A stretch of 35,924 bases of DNA from Chloroflexota bacterium. GTDB taxonomy: Bacteria; Chloroflexota; Dehalococcoidia; SM23-28-2; RBG-16-64-32. The position numbers were made by a program, and so were the translations under genes. Positions 14,841 to 24,238 of this stretch are shown here, piece after piece; the first letter of the stretch is position 1; every line of letters starts with the position of its first letter. The notes under the pieces are model-generated. The model was not told the DNA's origin. It saw only the letters and a program-made list of their open reading frames with translations, and did no database searches. Where the stretch lies: contig JADFRV010000003.1 of assembly GCA_022561095.1 (NCBI GenBank), positions 1 through 35,924 of the forward strand, given 5' to 3'.

Positions 14841-15551
14841 TCAGATCAAGGAGGTTTGCTGCGGGACGGGAGAGGCGTCCAGCGGAGTGACATCGCGGCC
14901 GAAGACGGCGGCGAACTGGCAAGCCAGACGCTCAGCCACCTGCATCAGCGGTAGCGACAGCCCCAGCACCCTCTCCATGGAGGTGACGCCGTGATCGGCG
15001 ATGCCGCAGGGCACGATGCGCTCGAACCACGCTAAGTCGACGCTGACGTTGAGGGCGAGGCCGTGGCTGCTCACCCAGCCTCCCGCCGCTCCACCGGGCC
15101 GGCTCACCCGCACGCCGATGGCGGCGACCTTGTCGCGGCCGATCCAGACGCCGGTGAGCCCCTGGGCCCTTTCGGCCTCAATGCCGTAGCCGGTAAGGGT
15201 GCGGATAATCGTCTCCTCCAGGCCGCGAACGTAGGCCTGAACGCCGCGGGGACGGGCCCCCAGGCCGATGATCGGGTAGGCGATGAGCTGGCCGGGGCCG
15301 TGGAAGGTGACGTCGCCGCCGCGGTCTACCTCCAGCAGGGGCGCGCCGAGCGCCTCGGCGGGGACGAGGAGGAGGTCGGCGCACGTACGGCGGCCGGTGG
15401 TGTAGACAGGCGGGTGCTCCAGCAGGAGGAGCGTGTCCTCGATCTCGCCCGTGGCGCGGCGGACCGCCAACTCGCGTTGCAGCGCCCAGGCCTCCTCGTA
15501 GTCGACCCGGCCCAGCCAGCGAGCCGTGCAGGGCGGATAGCGCTCGCTCAT
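14841..15551 (-). CDS. lipB: Lipoyl(octanoyl) transferase
   Basis: LLLLEHPPVYTTGRR...EVDRGGDVTFHGPGQLIAYPII...KVAAIGVRVSR..GWVSSHGLALNVSVDLAWFERIVPCGI. Confidence 0.96.
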   Translation of the reverse strand: MSERYPPCTARWLGRVDYEEAWALQRELAVRRATGEIEDTLLLLEHPPVYTTGRRTCADLLLVPAEALGAPLLEVDRGGDVTFHGPGQLIAYPIIGLGARPRGVQAYVRGLEETIIRTLTGYGIEAERAQGLTGVWIGRDKVAAIGVRVSRPGGAAGGWVSSHGLALNVSVDLAWFERIVPCGIADHGVTSMERVLGLSLPLMQVAERLACQFAAVFGRDVTPLDASPVPQQTSLI

Positions 15552-16771
15552 TCCAGGGCTGAGTCCGGGCCGTAGCCCTCCAATCGCTGGACGACGGAGC
15601 GAAGGAATTCGCCCGCCTGGGCGCCGTCCAAGATGCGGTGGTCGAAGGAGAGGCAGAGGTTGACCATAGAGCGTATGGCTATGGCGTCGTTCTCCAGGAC
15701 GACGGGTCGCTTGGTGATGGCCTCCAGGGCGAGGATGGCGGCCTGACCCAGGTTGATGATGGGCATGCTGATGACGGAGCCGAACGAGCCGGTGTTGTCC
15801 ATGGTGAACGTGCCGCCTTGCACGTCCTGCAGTCGCAGCTTGCCGTCGCGGGCCCGCTGGGAGACGTCGTGTACGGCGCGGGCCAAGCCGGCTACGCTCA
15901 GGCGGTCGGCGTCGTGAACGACGGGGACGAGGAGACCCTGGTCGGCGGCGACGGCGATGCCGATGTGGATACGCTTCTTGAGGACGATCTTCTCCTCCGC
16001 CCAGGAGGCGTTTAGGGCCGGGTTCTCCCGCAGCTCATGGGCGGCGGCGGCCACGACGAACGGAAGGTAGGTTAGGTCCACCCCCTCGCGTTCGCGGAAC
16101 GCCTCTCTCTGCGCCTCACGCAGGCGGACGAGGCCGGTGACATCGGCCTCCATCACGAGCCAGGCGTGGGGGGCGCTGAACTTTGAGGCTGCCATGCGCC
16201 GGGCGATAGTGCGACGGATGGCGGTGAGGGGTAGCGTCTCCTCCTCCTGCTCCACCGGCCCGGCCGGGGCCACGCCGGCGGGCGGCTTCTCTCGCCCCCC
16301 CGCGAAGGCGCGGACATCGTCCTCTTTGATCCGGCCACCGGGGCCGCTGCCCTGCACCTGCGCCAGCTCCACACCCAGCTCCTCAGCCAGCTTGCGCACG
16401 CGGGGAGTGGCCCGCCTAGAGGCGGGCTCGCCGCGCTTAGCCGGGGCCCGCTCACGAGGCGGCGCCTCAGCCTTGGGCTTCGCGGCCTCCTCTTTCGGGG
16501 CGGGCGACGGCGTCTCAGCCGGGGTCTCGCCGGCGACTTCCTCGATGATGGCCAGCGGCGCGCCGACCTCGACGACCGCGCCTTCTTCGACGAGGAGCTC
16601 AGTTACCGTGCCCGTGACGGGAGAAGGGATCTCCACGTCGACCTTATCGGTGTTGATCTCGACGATCGGCTCGTACTTGTCTACGTGGTCGCCGGGCTTC
16701 TTGAGCCACCGCTCGATGGTGCCCTCCGTGACGGTCTCGCCCACTTCGGGCATCGTCAGGGTGGTGGTCAT
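15548..16771 (-). CDS. 2-oxoacid dehydrogenase complex E2 (dihydrolipoamide acyltransferase)
   Basis: Lipoyl domain EINTDKVDVEIPSPVTGTV, peripheral subunit-binding domain, catalytic end SFDHRILDGAQAGEFLRSV. Confidence 0.96.
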   Translation of the reverse strand: MTTTLTMPEVGETVTEGTIERWLKKPGDHVDKYEPIVEINTDKVDVEIPSPVTGTVTELLVEEGAVVEVGAPLAIIEEVAGETPAETPSPAPKEEAAKPKAEAPPRERAPAKRGEPASRRATPRVRKLAEELGVELAQVQGSGPGGRIKEDDVRAFAGGREKPPAGVAPAGPVEQEEETLPLTAIRRTIARRMAASKFSAPHAWLVMEADVTGLVRLREAQREAFREREGVDLTYLPFVVAAAAHELRENPALNASWAEEKIVLKKRIHIGIAVAADQGLLVPVVHDADRLSVAGLARAVHDVSQRARDGKLRLQDVQGGTFTMDNTGSFGSVISMPIINLGQAAILALEAITKRPVVLENDAIAIRSMVNLCLSFDHRILDGAQAGEFLRSVVQRLEGYGPDSALE

Positions 16772-16782
16772 GAGCGCCCTCC

Positions 16783-17769
16783 CTAATAGGCGGCGAGGTC
16801 TCTTATCGCTTTCGCTATCTTCTCCGGGTTGGGGAGCAGGTACTCCTCGAGGACGGTGGCGTAAGGCGAGATGGGGACGTCCGGCGAAGCGACGCGGGTC
16901 ACGGGGCCGTCCAGGAACTCGAACGCCTCCTGGGCAATAATAGCAGCAACCTCTGCGCCGAAGCCACCGGTGAGGTTATCCTCGTACACCACCAGCGCCT
17001 TGCCCGTCTTCTCGACGGATTTCAGGATGGTCTTCTTGTCCAGCGGCGAGATGGTGCGCAGGTCGATCACCTCCACGCTGGTACTGTCCTCTTCCTGCAC
17101 CGTCTCGGCGGCCTTGAGGGAGTGGTGCATCATCATGCCGTAGGTGATAAGGGTGATATCCGAGCCCTCGCGCTTCACCTCCGCTTCGCCGATGGGGACG
17201 GTGTAGTCGTCATCCGGGAGATCCTGGCGGTACAGCCGGTAGGCCCTCTTGTGCTCGAGGAAGATGACGGGGTCCGGGTCGCGTATCGCCGACTTGAGGA
17301 GGCCCTTGGCGTCATAGGGGGTAGCGACGCAGACGACCTTGAGGCCGGGTACGTGGCCGTAGATCGCCTCGATGCTCTGGGAGTGGTAAGGGCCACCGTG
17401 GATGCCGCTACCATAGGGAGCGCGGACGGTGATAGGGCAGCCCCAGCTGCCGTTGGAGCGGTAGCGCAGACGGGCGGCCTCGCTCACGATCTGGTCCATT
17501 GCGGGGTGGATGAAGTCTGCGAACTGGATCTCGGCGATGGGAACGACGCCGTTGAGGGAGGCGCCGATGGCGACGCCGATGATGGCGGCCTCCGCCAGGG
17601 GCGTATCGACGCAGCGGTCAGGGCCGAACTCCTCGCGGAGGCCCTGGGTAGCGCGGAACACGCCGCCCCCAGCCACGTCCTCACCCAGGAGGACGACGCG
17701 CGGGTCACGCTTCATCTCCTCCAACATGGCATCGTTGACGGCCTCCACCATGTTCCTCTCAGCCATCAC
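16783..17769 (-). CDS. 2-oxoacid dehydrogenase E1 subunit beta
   Basis: VLLGEDVAGGGVFRATQGLREEFGPDRCVDTPLAEAAIIGVAIGASLNGVVPIAEIQFADFIHPAMDQI. Confidence 0.96.
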   Translation of the reverse strand: MMAERNMVEAVNDAMLEEMKRDPRVVLLGEDVAGGGVFRATQGLREEFGPDRCVDTPLAEAAIIGVAIGASLNGVVPIAEIQFADFIHPAMDQIVSEAARLRYRSNGSWGCPITVRAPYGSGIHGGPYHSQSIEAIYGHVPGLKVVCVATPYDAKGLLKSAIRDPDPVIFLEHKRAYRLYRQDLPDDDYTVPIGEAEVKREGSDITLITYGMMMHHSLKAAETVQEEDSTSVEVIDLRTISPLDKKTILKSVEKTGKALVVYEDNLTGGFGAEVAAIIAQEAFEFLDGPVTRVASPDVPISPYATVLEEYLLPNPEKIAKAIRDLAAY

Positions 17770-18776
17770 GCCACCTCCTCCTCCGCGAAGACATGCCTCA
17801 GGGCGGTCTCCGGATCGGGCAGCGGCGCGTTCTCAGCGTACTCGGTGGCGGCGTCCACCTCTTCCGCCGCCTTCTTGGTCAGCTCGTCCCGGGTCTTCTC
17901 ATCCAGCAGGCCATGCCCCTCCAGGTAGGCCTGGAAACGGATGATGGGGTCCTTCTCGCTCCACTCCTCCACCTCCTCGCGGGAGCGGTAGCGGCGGTCG
18001 TCGTCGTCGCTGCTATGGGGGACGAGGCGGTAGGTCTTGGCCTCGATGAAGGTGGGGCCGTCGCCGCGACGAGCCCTCTCGACTGCCTCCTTGGCGGCGC
18101 GGTAGACGGCCAGCACGTCGTTGCCGTCCACGGTCACGCCGGGGAAGCCGTAGCCCTGGGCGCGCACGGCCACGTTCTCCACCGCCATCTGCTTCGTCCA
18201 GTGGACGGAGATGGCGTACTGGTTGTGCTCGCAAACGAAGACGACCGGCAGCTTGTGGACGCCGGCGAAGTTCATCGCCTCATGGCAGTCGCCCTTGGAG
18301 GTGGCGCCATCGCCGAACCAGACCATCGACACCTCGTCCAGGCCGCGGAGCTTGGCGGCGAAGGCGGTGCCAACGGCGTGCGGGATCTGAGTGGCCACGG
18401 GGGCGCCTTCGGAGACTATTCGCAATTTAGGATGGGAGAAGTGGCTAGGCATGTTACGGCCGCCGCTACTGATGTCATCCTTGCGGGCGAAGAAGGCCAT
18501 GAGGACATCGCGGGCGGTCATGCCGATAGTGAGAACCACACCCACGTCTCGATAATAAGTGAAGACCCAGTCATGACCAGGTTTCAGGGCGTAAGCGGTG
18601 CCCACCTGGGTCGCCTCATGCCCCTCGCCGCTGTAAGTGATGGAGCCCTTGCCCATTCGCTGAAGAAGGCGCTGGCGAACGCTAGCCGCCCGAGATAGAA
18701 CCATCTTGTAGTAGATATCCAGCGATTGACTGTTACTGAGGCCCAGTATGCCGGGCATGTCCTTTACAGCAACCAT
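17766..18776 (-). CDS. 2-oxoacid dehydrogenase E1 subunit alpha (copy A)
   Basis: MVWFGDGATSKGDCHEAMNFAGVHKLPVVFVCEHNQYAISV; start placed at ATG 18776 preceded by GAGGAGG. Confidence 0.95.
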   Translation of the reverse strand: MVAVKDMPGILGLSNSQSLDIYYKMVLSRAASVRQRLLQRMGKGSITYSGEGHEATQVGTAYALKPGHDWVFTYYRDVGVVLTIGMTARDVLMAFFARKDDISSGGRNMPSHFSHPKLRIVSEGAPVATQIPHAVGTAFAAKLRGLDEVSMVWFGDGATSKGDCHEAMNFAGVHKLPVVFVCEHNQYAISVHWTKQMAVENVAVRAQGYGFPGVTVDGNDVLAVYRAAKEAVERARRGDGPTFIEAKTYRLVPHSSDDDDRRYRSREEVEEWSEKDPIIRFQAYLEGHGLLDEKTRDELTKKAAEEVDAATEYAENAPLPDPETALRHVFAEEEVA

Positions 18777-18839
18777 CGCTTCCTCCTCATCAGCTCCGGG
18801 AGCTCTCAACCTTGATACGACTCACGGTCATCTCTTGAC

Positions 18840-19859
18840 TCACTCCGCGAAGACGTGCCTAAGCGCGGTCTCCGGATCGGGCAGCGGCGCGTTCTCGGCG
18901 TACTCGGTGGCTGCATCCACCGCTTGCGCCGCCTTCTCGGCCAGCTGGTCCCGGGTCTTCTCAATCAGCAGGCCATGCTCCTCCAGGTAGGTCTGGAAGC
19001 GCGGGATCGGGTCCTTCTCGCTCCACTCCTCCACCTCCTCGCGGGAGCGGTAGCGGCGGTCGTCATCGTCGCTGGTGTGGGGGACGAGCCGGTAGGTCTT
19101 GGCCTCGATGAAGGTGGGGCCGTCGCCGCGGCGGGCCCTCTCGACAGCCTCCCTGGCCGCACCGTAGACGGCCAGCACGTCGTTGCCGTCCACGGTCACG
19201 CCGGGGAAGCCGTAGCCCTGGGCGCGGACGGCCACGTTCTCCACCGCCATCTGCTTCGTCCAGTGAACGGAGATCGCGTACTGGTTGTTCTCGCAGACGA
19301 AGACGACGGGCAGCTTGTGGACGCCGGCGAAGTTCATCGCCTCGTGGCAGTCACCCTTAGAGGTAGCGCCATCGCCGAACCAGGTCATGGACACCTCGTC
19401 CAGGCCATGGAGCTTGGCGGCGAAGGCGGTGCCAACGGCGTGCGGCATCTGAGTAGCCACCGGCGCCGAGCCGGAGACGATGCGCAGCTTTGGATCGCTG
19501 AAGTGTGAGGGCATGTTGCGGCCGCCGGAGCTGACGTTCTCGCCCCGCGCCAGAAACTCCAGCATCAGGTCGCGCGCGGTCTGGCCGAGGGTGAGGGCGA
19601 CGCCTATATCGCGGTAGTAGGGGAACGCCCAGTCCTTGCCGGACACCAGGGCGTAAGCGGTACCGACCTGCGTCGCCTCGTGGCCTTCGCCGGTGACGGC
19701 GAAGGGGGCCTTGCCCATCCGGTTCAACATTCGCTCCCGCTGCCCGACGGCGCGGGAGAGCATCATCTTGTAGAGCATATCCAGGAGCTGGTCATTGCTC
19801 AGGCTCAGCTCGGTTGGAGATTCCCTTACCGCTACCAGCTTGCATCCCCTCCTTACCAA
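18840..19859 (-). CDS. 2-oxoacid dehydrogenase E1 subunit alpha (copy B, tandem paralogue)
   Basis: MTWFGDGATSKGDCHEAMNFAGVHKLPVVFVCENNQYAISV; near-identical central region to copy A. Exact start uncertain. Confidence 0.95.
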   Translation of the reverse strand: MVRRGCKLVAVRESPTELSLSNDQLLDMLYKMMLSRAVGQRERMLNRMGKAPFAVTGEGHEATQVGTAYALVSGKDWAFPYYRDIGVALTLGQTARDLMLEFLARGENVSSGGRNMPSHFSDPKLRIVSGSAPVATQMPHAVGTAFAAKLHGLDEVSMTWFGDGATSKGDCHEAMNFAGVHKLPVVFVCENNQYAISVHWTKQMAVENVAVRAQGYGFPGVTVDGNDVLAVYGAAREAVERARRGDGPTFIEAKTYRLVPHTSDDDDRRYRSREEVEEWSEKDPIPRFQTYLEEHGLLIEKTRDQLAEKAAQAVDAATEYAENAPLPDPETALRHVFAE

Positions 19860-21235
19860 TAGATGCTGATGCCTGCTGAAAGTTGCGCCGCCTCGCCCAT
19901 CACCTCGCTCAGGCTGGGGTGAGGGTGAACGTTTGTACCCATCTCCCAGGCAGAGGCGTTGAGGAAGCGGGCCAGCGCCGCCTCTGCGATGAGCTCCCCC
20001 GCCTGGTGGCCCAGGATGTGGGCGCCCAGGATGTCGCCGGAGTCAGCGTCGTAGACGAGCTTAACGAAGCCTTCCGTCTCGTCATGGATGAGCGCCATAG
20101 CGTTGTTGCGGAAGGAGAACCGCTGCGTCTTCACGTTGCCGCCCAGCTCCTTCGCCTGCCCTTCGCTGAGGCCGACGGCGGCGACGTGGGGCCGGGTGTA
20201 GGCGACGCGGGGGACGCGATTGTAGTCCAGCGGCTCCACGTCCTTGCCGGCGATCGCCTCGGCGGCGAGGTAGCCCTCGGCGGCGGCCACGTGGGCGAGC
20301 TGCAATCCGCCGATGAGGTCGCCAACGGCGAAGATGCTAGGCTCATCGGTGCGGTAGCTGCCGTCAACCTGTACGGAACTCCGTTCGACCTTCACGTTTG
20401 TGTTCTCCAAACCGAGGCCTTCGGTCAGACCCTCCCGGCCGATAGCGACGAGCACCTTCTCGGACTGCACGGTCTGCTCTTGACCATCACGCTCGATGGT
20501 GAGCTCCACTACGTTATCGAAGGTGCGCGTGGCCTCGGGGCGGACGGTAGCGGCGGTGAGGACGACAGCGCCGCGGGCGGCAAGCAGCTTTTCCATGCCG
20601 TTTCCCAGGCTGGCGTCCTCAAGGGGGAGAAGATGGGGCAGCGCCTCGATGATGGTGACCTCCGCGCCCACGTCCAGGAAGAAGGAGGCGAACTCCAGGC
20701 CGACTGATCCGGCGCCGATGACGGCCAGCGACTTGGGCACCTCGGTCATCTCCAGGCAGTGGTCGCTGGTGAGGATGCGCAGGCCGTCCGGCTCCAGTCC
20801 GGGCAGGCTCTTCGGCTTGGAGCCGGTGGCGAGGACGACGTTATTCGCCTCCAGACGGCGGCCGTCCACCTCCACTTCCGTGGGCGAGAGGAGCCGTGCT
20901 TCGCCCTGGATGATCTCCACCTTGTGCTTCTGGATGAGGGAGCGCAGGCTCTTGTGGAGGGCGCCCACAACCTGCTCCTGGCGCGCGGCGAGCAGGCCGT
21001 AGTCGAGCGAGATGTTATCAGCGGTGATGCCGAAGGTGCGGCTCTTGCGGACCAACGAGAGGTTCTGGGCGGTCTCCAGCAGGAGCTTGGTGGGGATACA
21101 ACCTTTGTGGAGGCAGACGCCGCCGACCTTCTCTCGCTCGATCAGGGCTGCTGTGAGGCCCAACTGGGTGGCGTGAATTGCGGCGGTGTAACCACCGTTG
21201 CCGCCACCGACGGCGACCAGGTCAAACGCCTCCAC
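19853..21235 (-). CDS. lpdA: Dihydrolipoyl dehydrogenase (E3)
   Basis: FAD-binding VAVGGGNGGYTAAIHATQLG, redox-active GGVCLHKGCIPTKLLL, C-terminal HPHPSLSEVMGEAA. Confidence 0.95.
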   Translation of the reverse strand: MEAFDLVAVGGGNGGYTAAIHATQLGLTAALIEREKVGGVCLHKGCIPTKLLLETAQNLSLVRKSRTFGITADNISLDYGLLAARQEQVVGALHKSLRSLIQKHKVEIIQGEARLLSPTEVEVDGRRLEANNVVLATGSKPKSLPGLEPDGLRILTSDHCLEMTEVPKSLAVIGAGSVGLEFASFFLDVGAEVTIIEALPHLLPLEDASLGNGMEKLLAARGAVVLTAATVRPEATRTFDNVVELTIERDGQEQTVQSEKVLVAIGREGLTEGLGLENTNVKVERSSVQVDGSYRTDEPSIFAVGDLIGGLQLAHVAAAEGYLAAEAIAGKDVEPLDYNRVPRVAYTRPHVAAVGLSEGQAKELGGNVKTQRFSFRNNAMALIHDETEGFVKLVYDADSGDILGAHILGHQAGELIAEAALARFLNASAWEMGTNVHPHPSLSEVMGEAAQLSAGISIYW

Positions 21236-21363
21236 GACCTACCTTCCCCAGGTCAACCCCCATCTATCGCTGGTATTGCTACCTTCGATTGCAGAGATAC
21301 AAGTCGCCTATTACATTCTCTCAGGGCAGCCCCAGGCTGTCAACGCGCAAAGCCGCACCGCTG

Positions 21364-21666
21364 TTACTTCGTCACGACTCTAACACCTTTGCGCTCCAGA
21401 GCCCGCACGACTGAGGATATACCGTACCAACTGAAGCTTACCCGGTTCGGTGCGCCCCCATGATGCCGGATTTCCAACCTGTCACCTAGCAGTATTCGCC
21501 AGATGTTCACCCTTTTGAACTCCACCAAATCAATATCCTGGAAGGAGATTGACACTTGTATTGGCCAGGCCTTGACGGTAATCGAGTCTTCATAGCATTC
21601 AATCTTGCCAATGGGCCACGATGCCCCCCATATCCATGGCCAAATTCGAATGCCCAGGAGTTTCAT
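21364..21666 (-). CDS. Small protein, possible bacterial PH-like fold
   Basis: MKLLGIRIWPWIWGASWPIGKIECYEDSITVKAWPIQVSISFQDIDLVEFKRVNIWRILLGDRLEIRHHGGAPNRVSFSWYGISSVVRALERKGVRVVTK; start moved from 21726 to ATG 21666. Confidence 0.55.
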   Translation of the reverse strand: MKLLGIRIWPWIWGASWPIGKIECYEDSITVKAWPIQVSISFQDIDLVEFKRVNIWRILLGDRLEIRHHGGAPNRVSFSWYGISSVVRALERKGVRVVTK

Positions 21667-21895
21667 CGGAGGACCATGGAGCCGTACTGATCCTCTCCGC
21701 TGGCAGGCCAAATCACGACTCTTCATAGGCTAGAGGAAGAACCCGCTCATTTATCGACAGACACGACCTAATTTATCACACCGCCCGCCGCTTGGGGTCA
21801 TTCAACGTGACCTCCTATCCAGCAGCGCCAGGTCTCGCCAATGGGAGGTCGCTTAGGGTAGACTTATCCCTCGGCAGTTCAGCCGCACTCAAGAC

Positions 21896-23056
21896 ATGCC
21901 AGCGAAAGTCGCCATCATCGGTGTAGGCCACACAGCGTTCCGGGCCACCAGCCCGGGGCTCTCCTACAAGGAGCTCATGTTCGAGGCGGCCACCCGCGCC
22001 TACGAGGACGCCGGCCTGGACGCCCGCAGCGAGATCGACTCCTTCCTGACCTGCTCCGAGGACCTGGCCGAGGGCACCAGCATCTTCGACGAGTACGTGC
22101 CGGACCAGATCGGCGGCGCCGAGCGACCCGTCTACACCGTGGGTGGGGACGCCATCCAGGGGCTGGCGACGGCCTACATGCAGATCGCCAGCGGCATCGT
22201 GGACGTGGTATCGGTAGAGGCACACAGTAAGGCGTCCAACGTGGTCACGCCGGGCGAGCTGCACGCCTTCGCCCTCGACCCGATCTTCGTGCGGCCGCTG
22301 GGCTTCAGCGCCCACGCCATGGCGGGGCTGGAGGCGTCCGCATACCTGGCGGCGACCGGCACGACCCGCGAGCAGTGCGCCCACGTGGTCGCCAAGAACC
22401 GGCGCAACGCCCTGGCGAACCCCAGCGCCGCCCACGCCGCCGCGATTGACCCACAGGACGTTCTCGCCTCGCCTCCCGCCTTCGCCCCGCTCACGGAGCT
22501 GGAGGTGAGCGCCCCGGCTGACGGCGCGCTGGTGATCGTCCTGGCGTCCGAGGAGCGTGTTAAGAAGCTGAAGGGGCAACCCGTCTGGCTGCGCGGCATC
22601 GGCTGGTCTACCGGCTGCGGCATCACTGCCGGTCCGGACGGCGCATCCGCGGACTACGCCAGGAGCGCCGCCGAGTTGGCCTATCGCATGGCCGGCATCC
22701 CCGCCGAAAAGGCGGGCCGGGAGATCGACTTCGCGGAGGTAGACGACAGCTACTCGTTCAAGGAGCCGCAGCACCTGGAGGCGCTGGGGCTGTTCGGGCC
22801 GGGGCGCGCCGGCGCGGCGACGGCGGATGGCGCCACCGCCCGCGAGGGCGACCTGCCGGTGAACGTGTCCGGCGGCTCCCTGGGCGTGGGGCAGCTGTTC
22901 GAGGCGAGCGGCGGGCAGAGGGTGGCGGAGGTGGTGGCGCAGCTCCGCGGCGAGGCCGGTCCGCGTCAGATCAAGAAGGCGAAGACCGGGCTGGCCCAAT
23001 CGTGGCGGGGCGTCCCCACGGCGACGGGGGCGGTAGTGGTGCTGAGCCGTGACTAG
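21896..23056 (+). CDS. Thiolase-fold protein (SCP2/lipid-transfer type) lacking canonical nucleophile Cys
   Basis: MPAKVAIIGVGHTAFRATSP..., VYTVGGDAIQGLATAYMQIASGIVDVVSVEAHSKAS, VNVSGGSLGVGQLFEASGGQRVAEVVAQLRGEAG. Confidence 0.9.
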   Translation: MPAKVAIIGVGHTAFRATSPGLSYKELMFEAATRAYEDAGLDARSEIDSFLTCSEDLAEGTSIFDEYVPDQIGGAERPVYTVGGDAIQGLATAYMQIASGIVDVVSVEAHSKASNVVTPGELHAFALDPIFVRPLGFSAHAMAGLEASAYLAATGTTREQCAHVVAKNRRNALANPSAAHAAAIDPQDVLASPPAFAPLTELEVSAPADGALVIVLASEERVKKLKGQPVWLRGIGWSTGCGITAGPDGASADYARSAAELAYRMAGIPAEKAGREIDFAEVDDSYSFKEPQHLEALGLFGPGRAGAATADGATAREGDLPVNVSGGSLGVGQLFEASGGQRVAEVVAQLRGEAGPRQIKKAKTGLAQSWRGVPTATGAVVVLSRD

Positions 23057-23077
23057 AGACGTAGCAAAGGCGATGCC

Positions 23078-24238
23078 ATGCGCAAAGTAGCGGTAGTCGG
23101 GGCCGGGCTGACGCGGTTCATGCGCCGGGCCCAGGAGACGGGGCCGGAGCTGGCCTGGCTGGCGGCCAGCCAGGCGCTGGAGTCGTGCGGGCTGGGGCTG
23201 AAGGACGTGGACAGCGTGGCCATCGGCTCGGCGCCGGACGCCTTCGACGGGGTGCACATGAAGGGCGAATACCTGGCGCCGGGCGCGGGCGGCTGGGGGC
23301 GGCCGGTGACGCGGCCTTACGCCGGCGGCGGCACCGGCGTCCTGGTGCCGATCCACGCCTGGTTCAACGTCGCCTCCGGCCTGTTCGACGTCTGCCTGGT
23401 GGTGGCGGAGGAGAAGATGTCCACCTGCCACCCCCACCCGCAGGGGGCCTTCGTCACCATCTTCGACAATATCCTGGAGCGGCCGCTGGAGCCGAACCTG
23501 ATCTGGATCTTCGCCCTGGAGATGCAGCGCTACATGGATACCTACGGCATCACCAAGGAGGAGATCGCCCTCGTCTCCGTGAAGAATAAGCGCAACGGCC
23601 TGGACCACCCCTCGACGCACGTGGCGGAGGAGATCACGGTCAAGGACGTGATGGAGTCCGAGGTGATGGTGTCGCCGGTGAACCGGCTGGACGTCAGCCC
23701 GGTGAGCGACGGCGCCGCCGCCATCGTCCTCGCCTCTGAGGACGTGGCGCGGCGAATCAGCGACAAGCCGGTCTGGATCGACGGCATCGGCTGGAACCTG
23801 GACACCGCCTACTGGACCAACCGCGATCTGGCTTATCCCAGCTACGTGGAGCGGGCGGCGCGCATGGCGTACAAGATGGCGGGGATCACGGAGCCGCGGA
23901 AGCAGATCAACGTGGTGGAGCCGTACGACCCGTTCTCCTACAAGGAGCTGCACCACCTGGAGGGGCTGCTGCTCTGCGACAAGGGGCAGGCGGCGAAGAT
24001 CACCGCCGACGGCGTGACCCAGCGCGACGGCGACATGCCGGTCTCTCCCTCCGGCGGGCTGCTGGGCGTGGGCAATCCGATCGCCGCGGCGGGGCTGATG
24101 AAGGTCGCGGAGATCTTCTGGCAGCTCAGGGGCGAGGCGGGCCGGCGCCAGGTGCCGGGGCAGCCCAAGGTGGGGCTGGCCCAGGCCTGGGGCGACCTGA
24201 TGCAGGTGGGCACCGTAGTGGTGATGAGGGCCGATTGA
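23078..24238 (+). CDS. Thiolase-fold protein (SCP2/lipid-transfer type), second subunit, lacking canonical nucleophile Cys
   Basis: MRKVAVVGAGLTRFMRRAQETGPELAWLAASQALESCGL..., RPYAGGGTGVLVPIHAWFNVASGLFDVCLVVAEEKMS, SPSGGLLGVGNPIAAAGLMKVAEIFWQLRGEAG. Confidence 0.9.
   Translation: MRKVAVVGAGLTRFMRRAQETGPELAWLAASQALESCGLGLKDVDSVAIGSAPDAFDGVHMKGEYLAPGAGGWGRPVTRPYAGGGTGVLVPIHAWFNVASGLFDVCLVVAEEKMSTCHPHPQGAFVTIFDNILERPLEPNLIWIFALEMQRYMDTYGITKEEIALVSVKNKRNGLDHPSTHVAEEITVKDVMESEVMVSPVNRLDVSPVSDGAAAIVLASEDVARRISDKPVWIDGIGWNLDTAYWTNRDLAYPSYVERAARMAYKMAGITEPRKQINVVEPYDPFSYKELHHLEGLLLCDKGQAAKITADGVTQRDGDMPVSPSGGLLGVGNPIAAAGLMKVAEIFWQLRGEAGRRQVPGQPKVGLAQAWGDLMQVGTVVVMRAD

Noticed and set aside
21815-23956. 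713-aa reverse-strand ORF
   Set aside because: Antisense to two clear thiolase-fold genes; low-complexity H/R/A/G/P-rich translation typical of spurious ORFs in GC-rich DNA.
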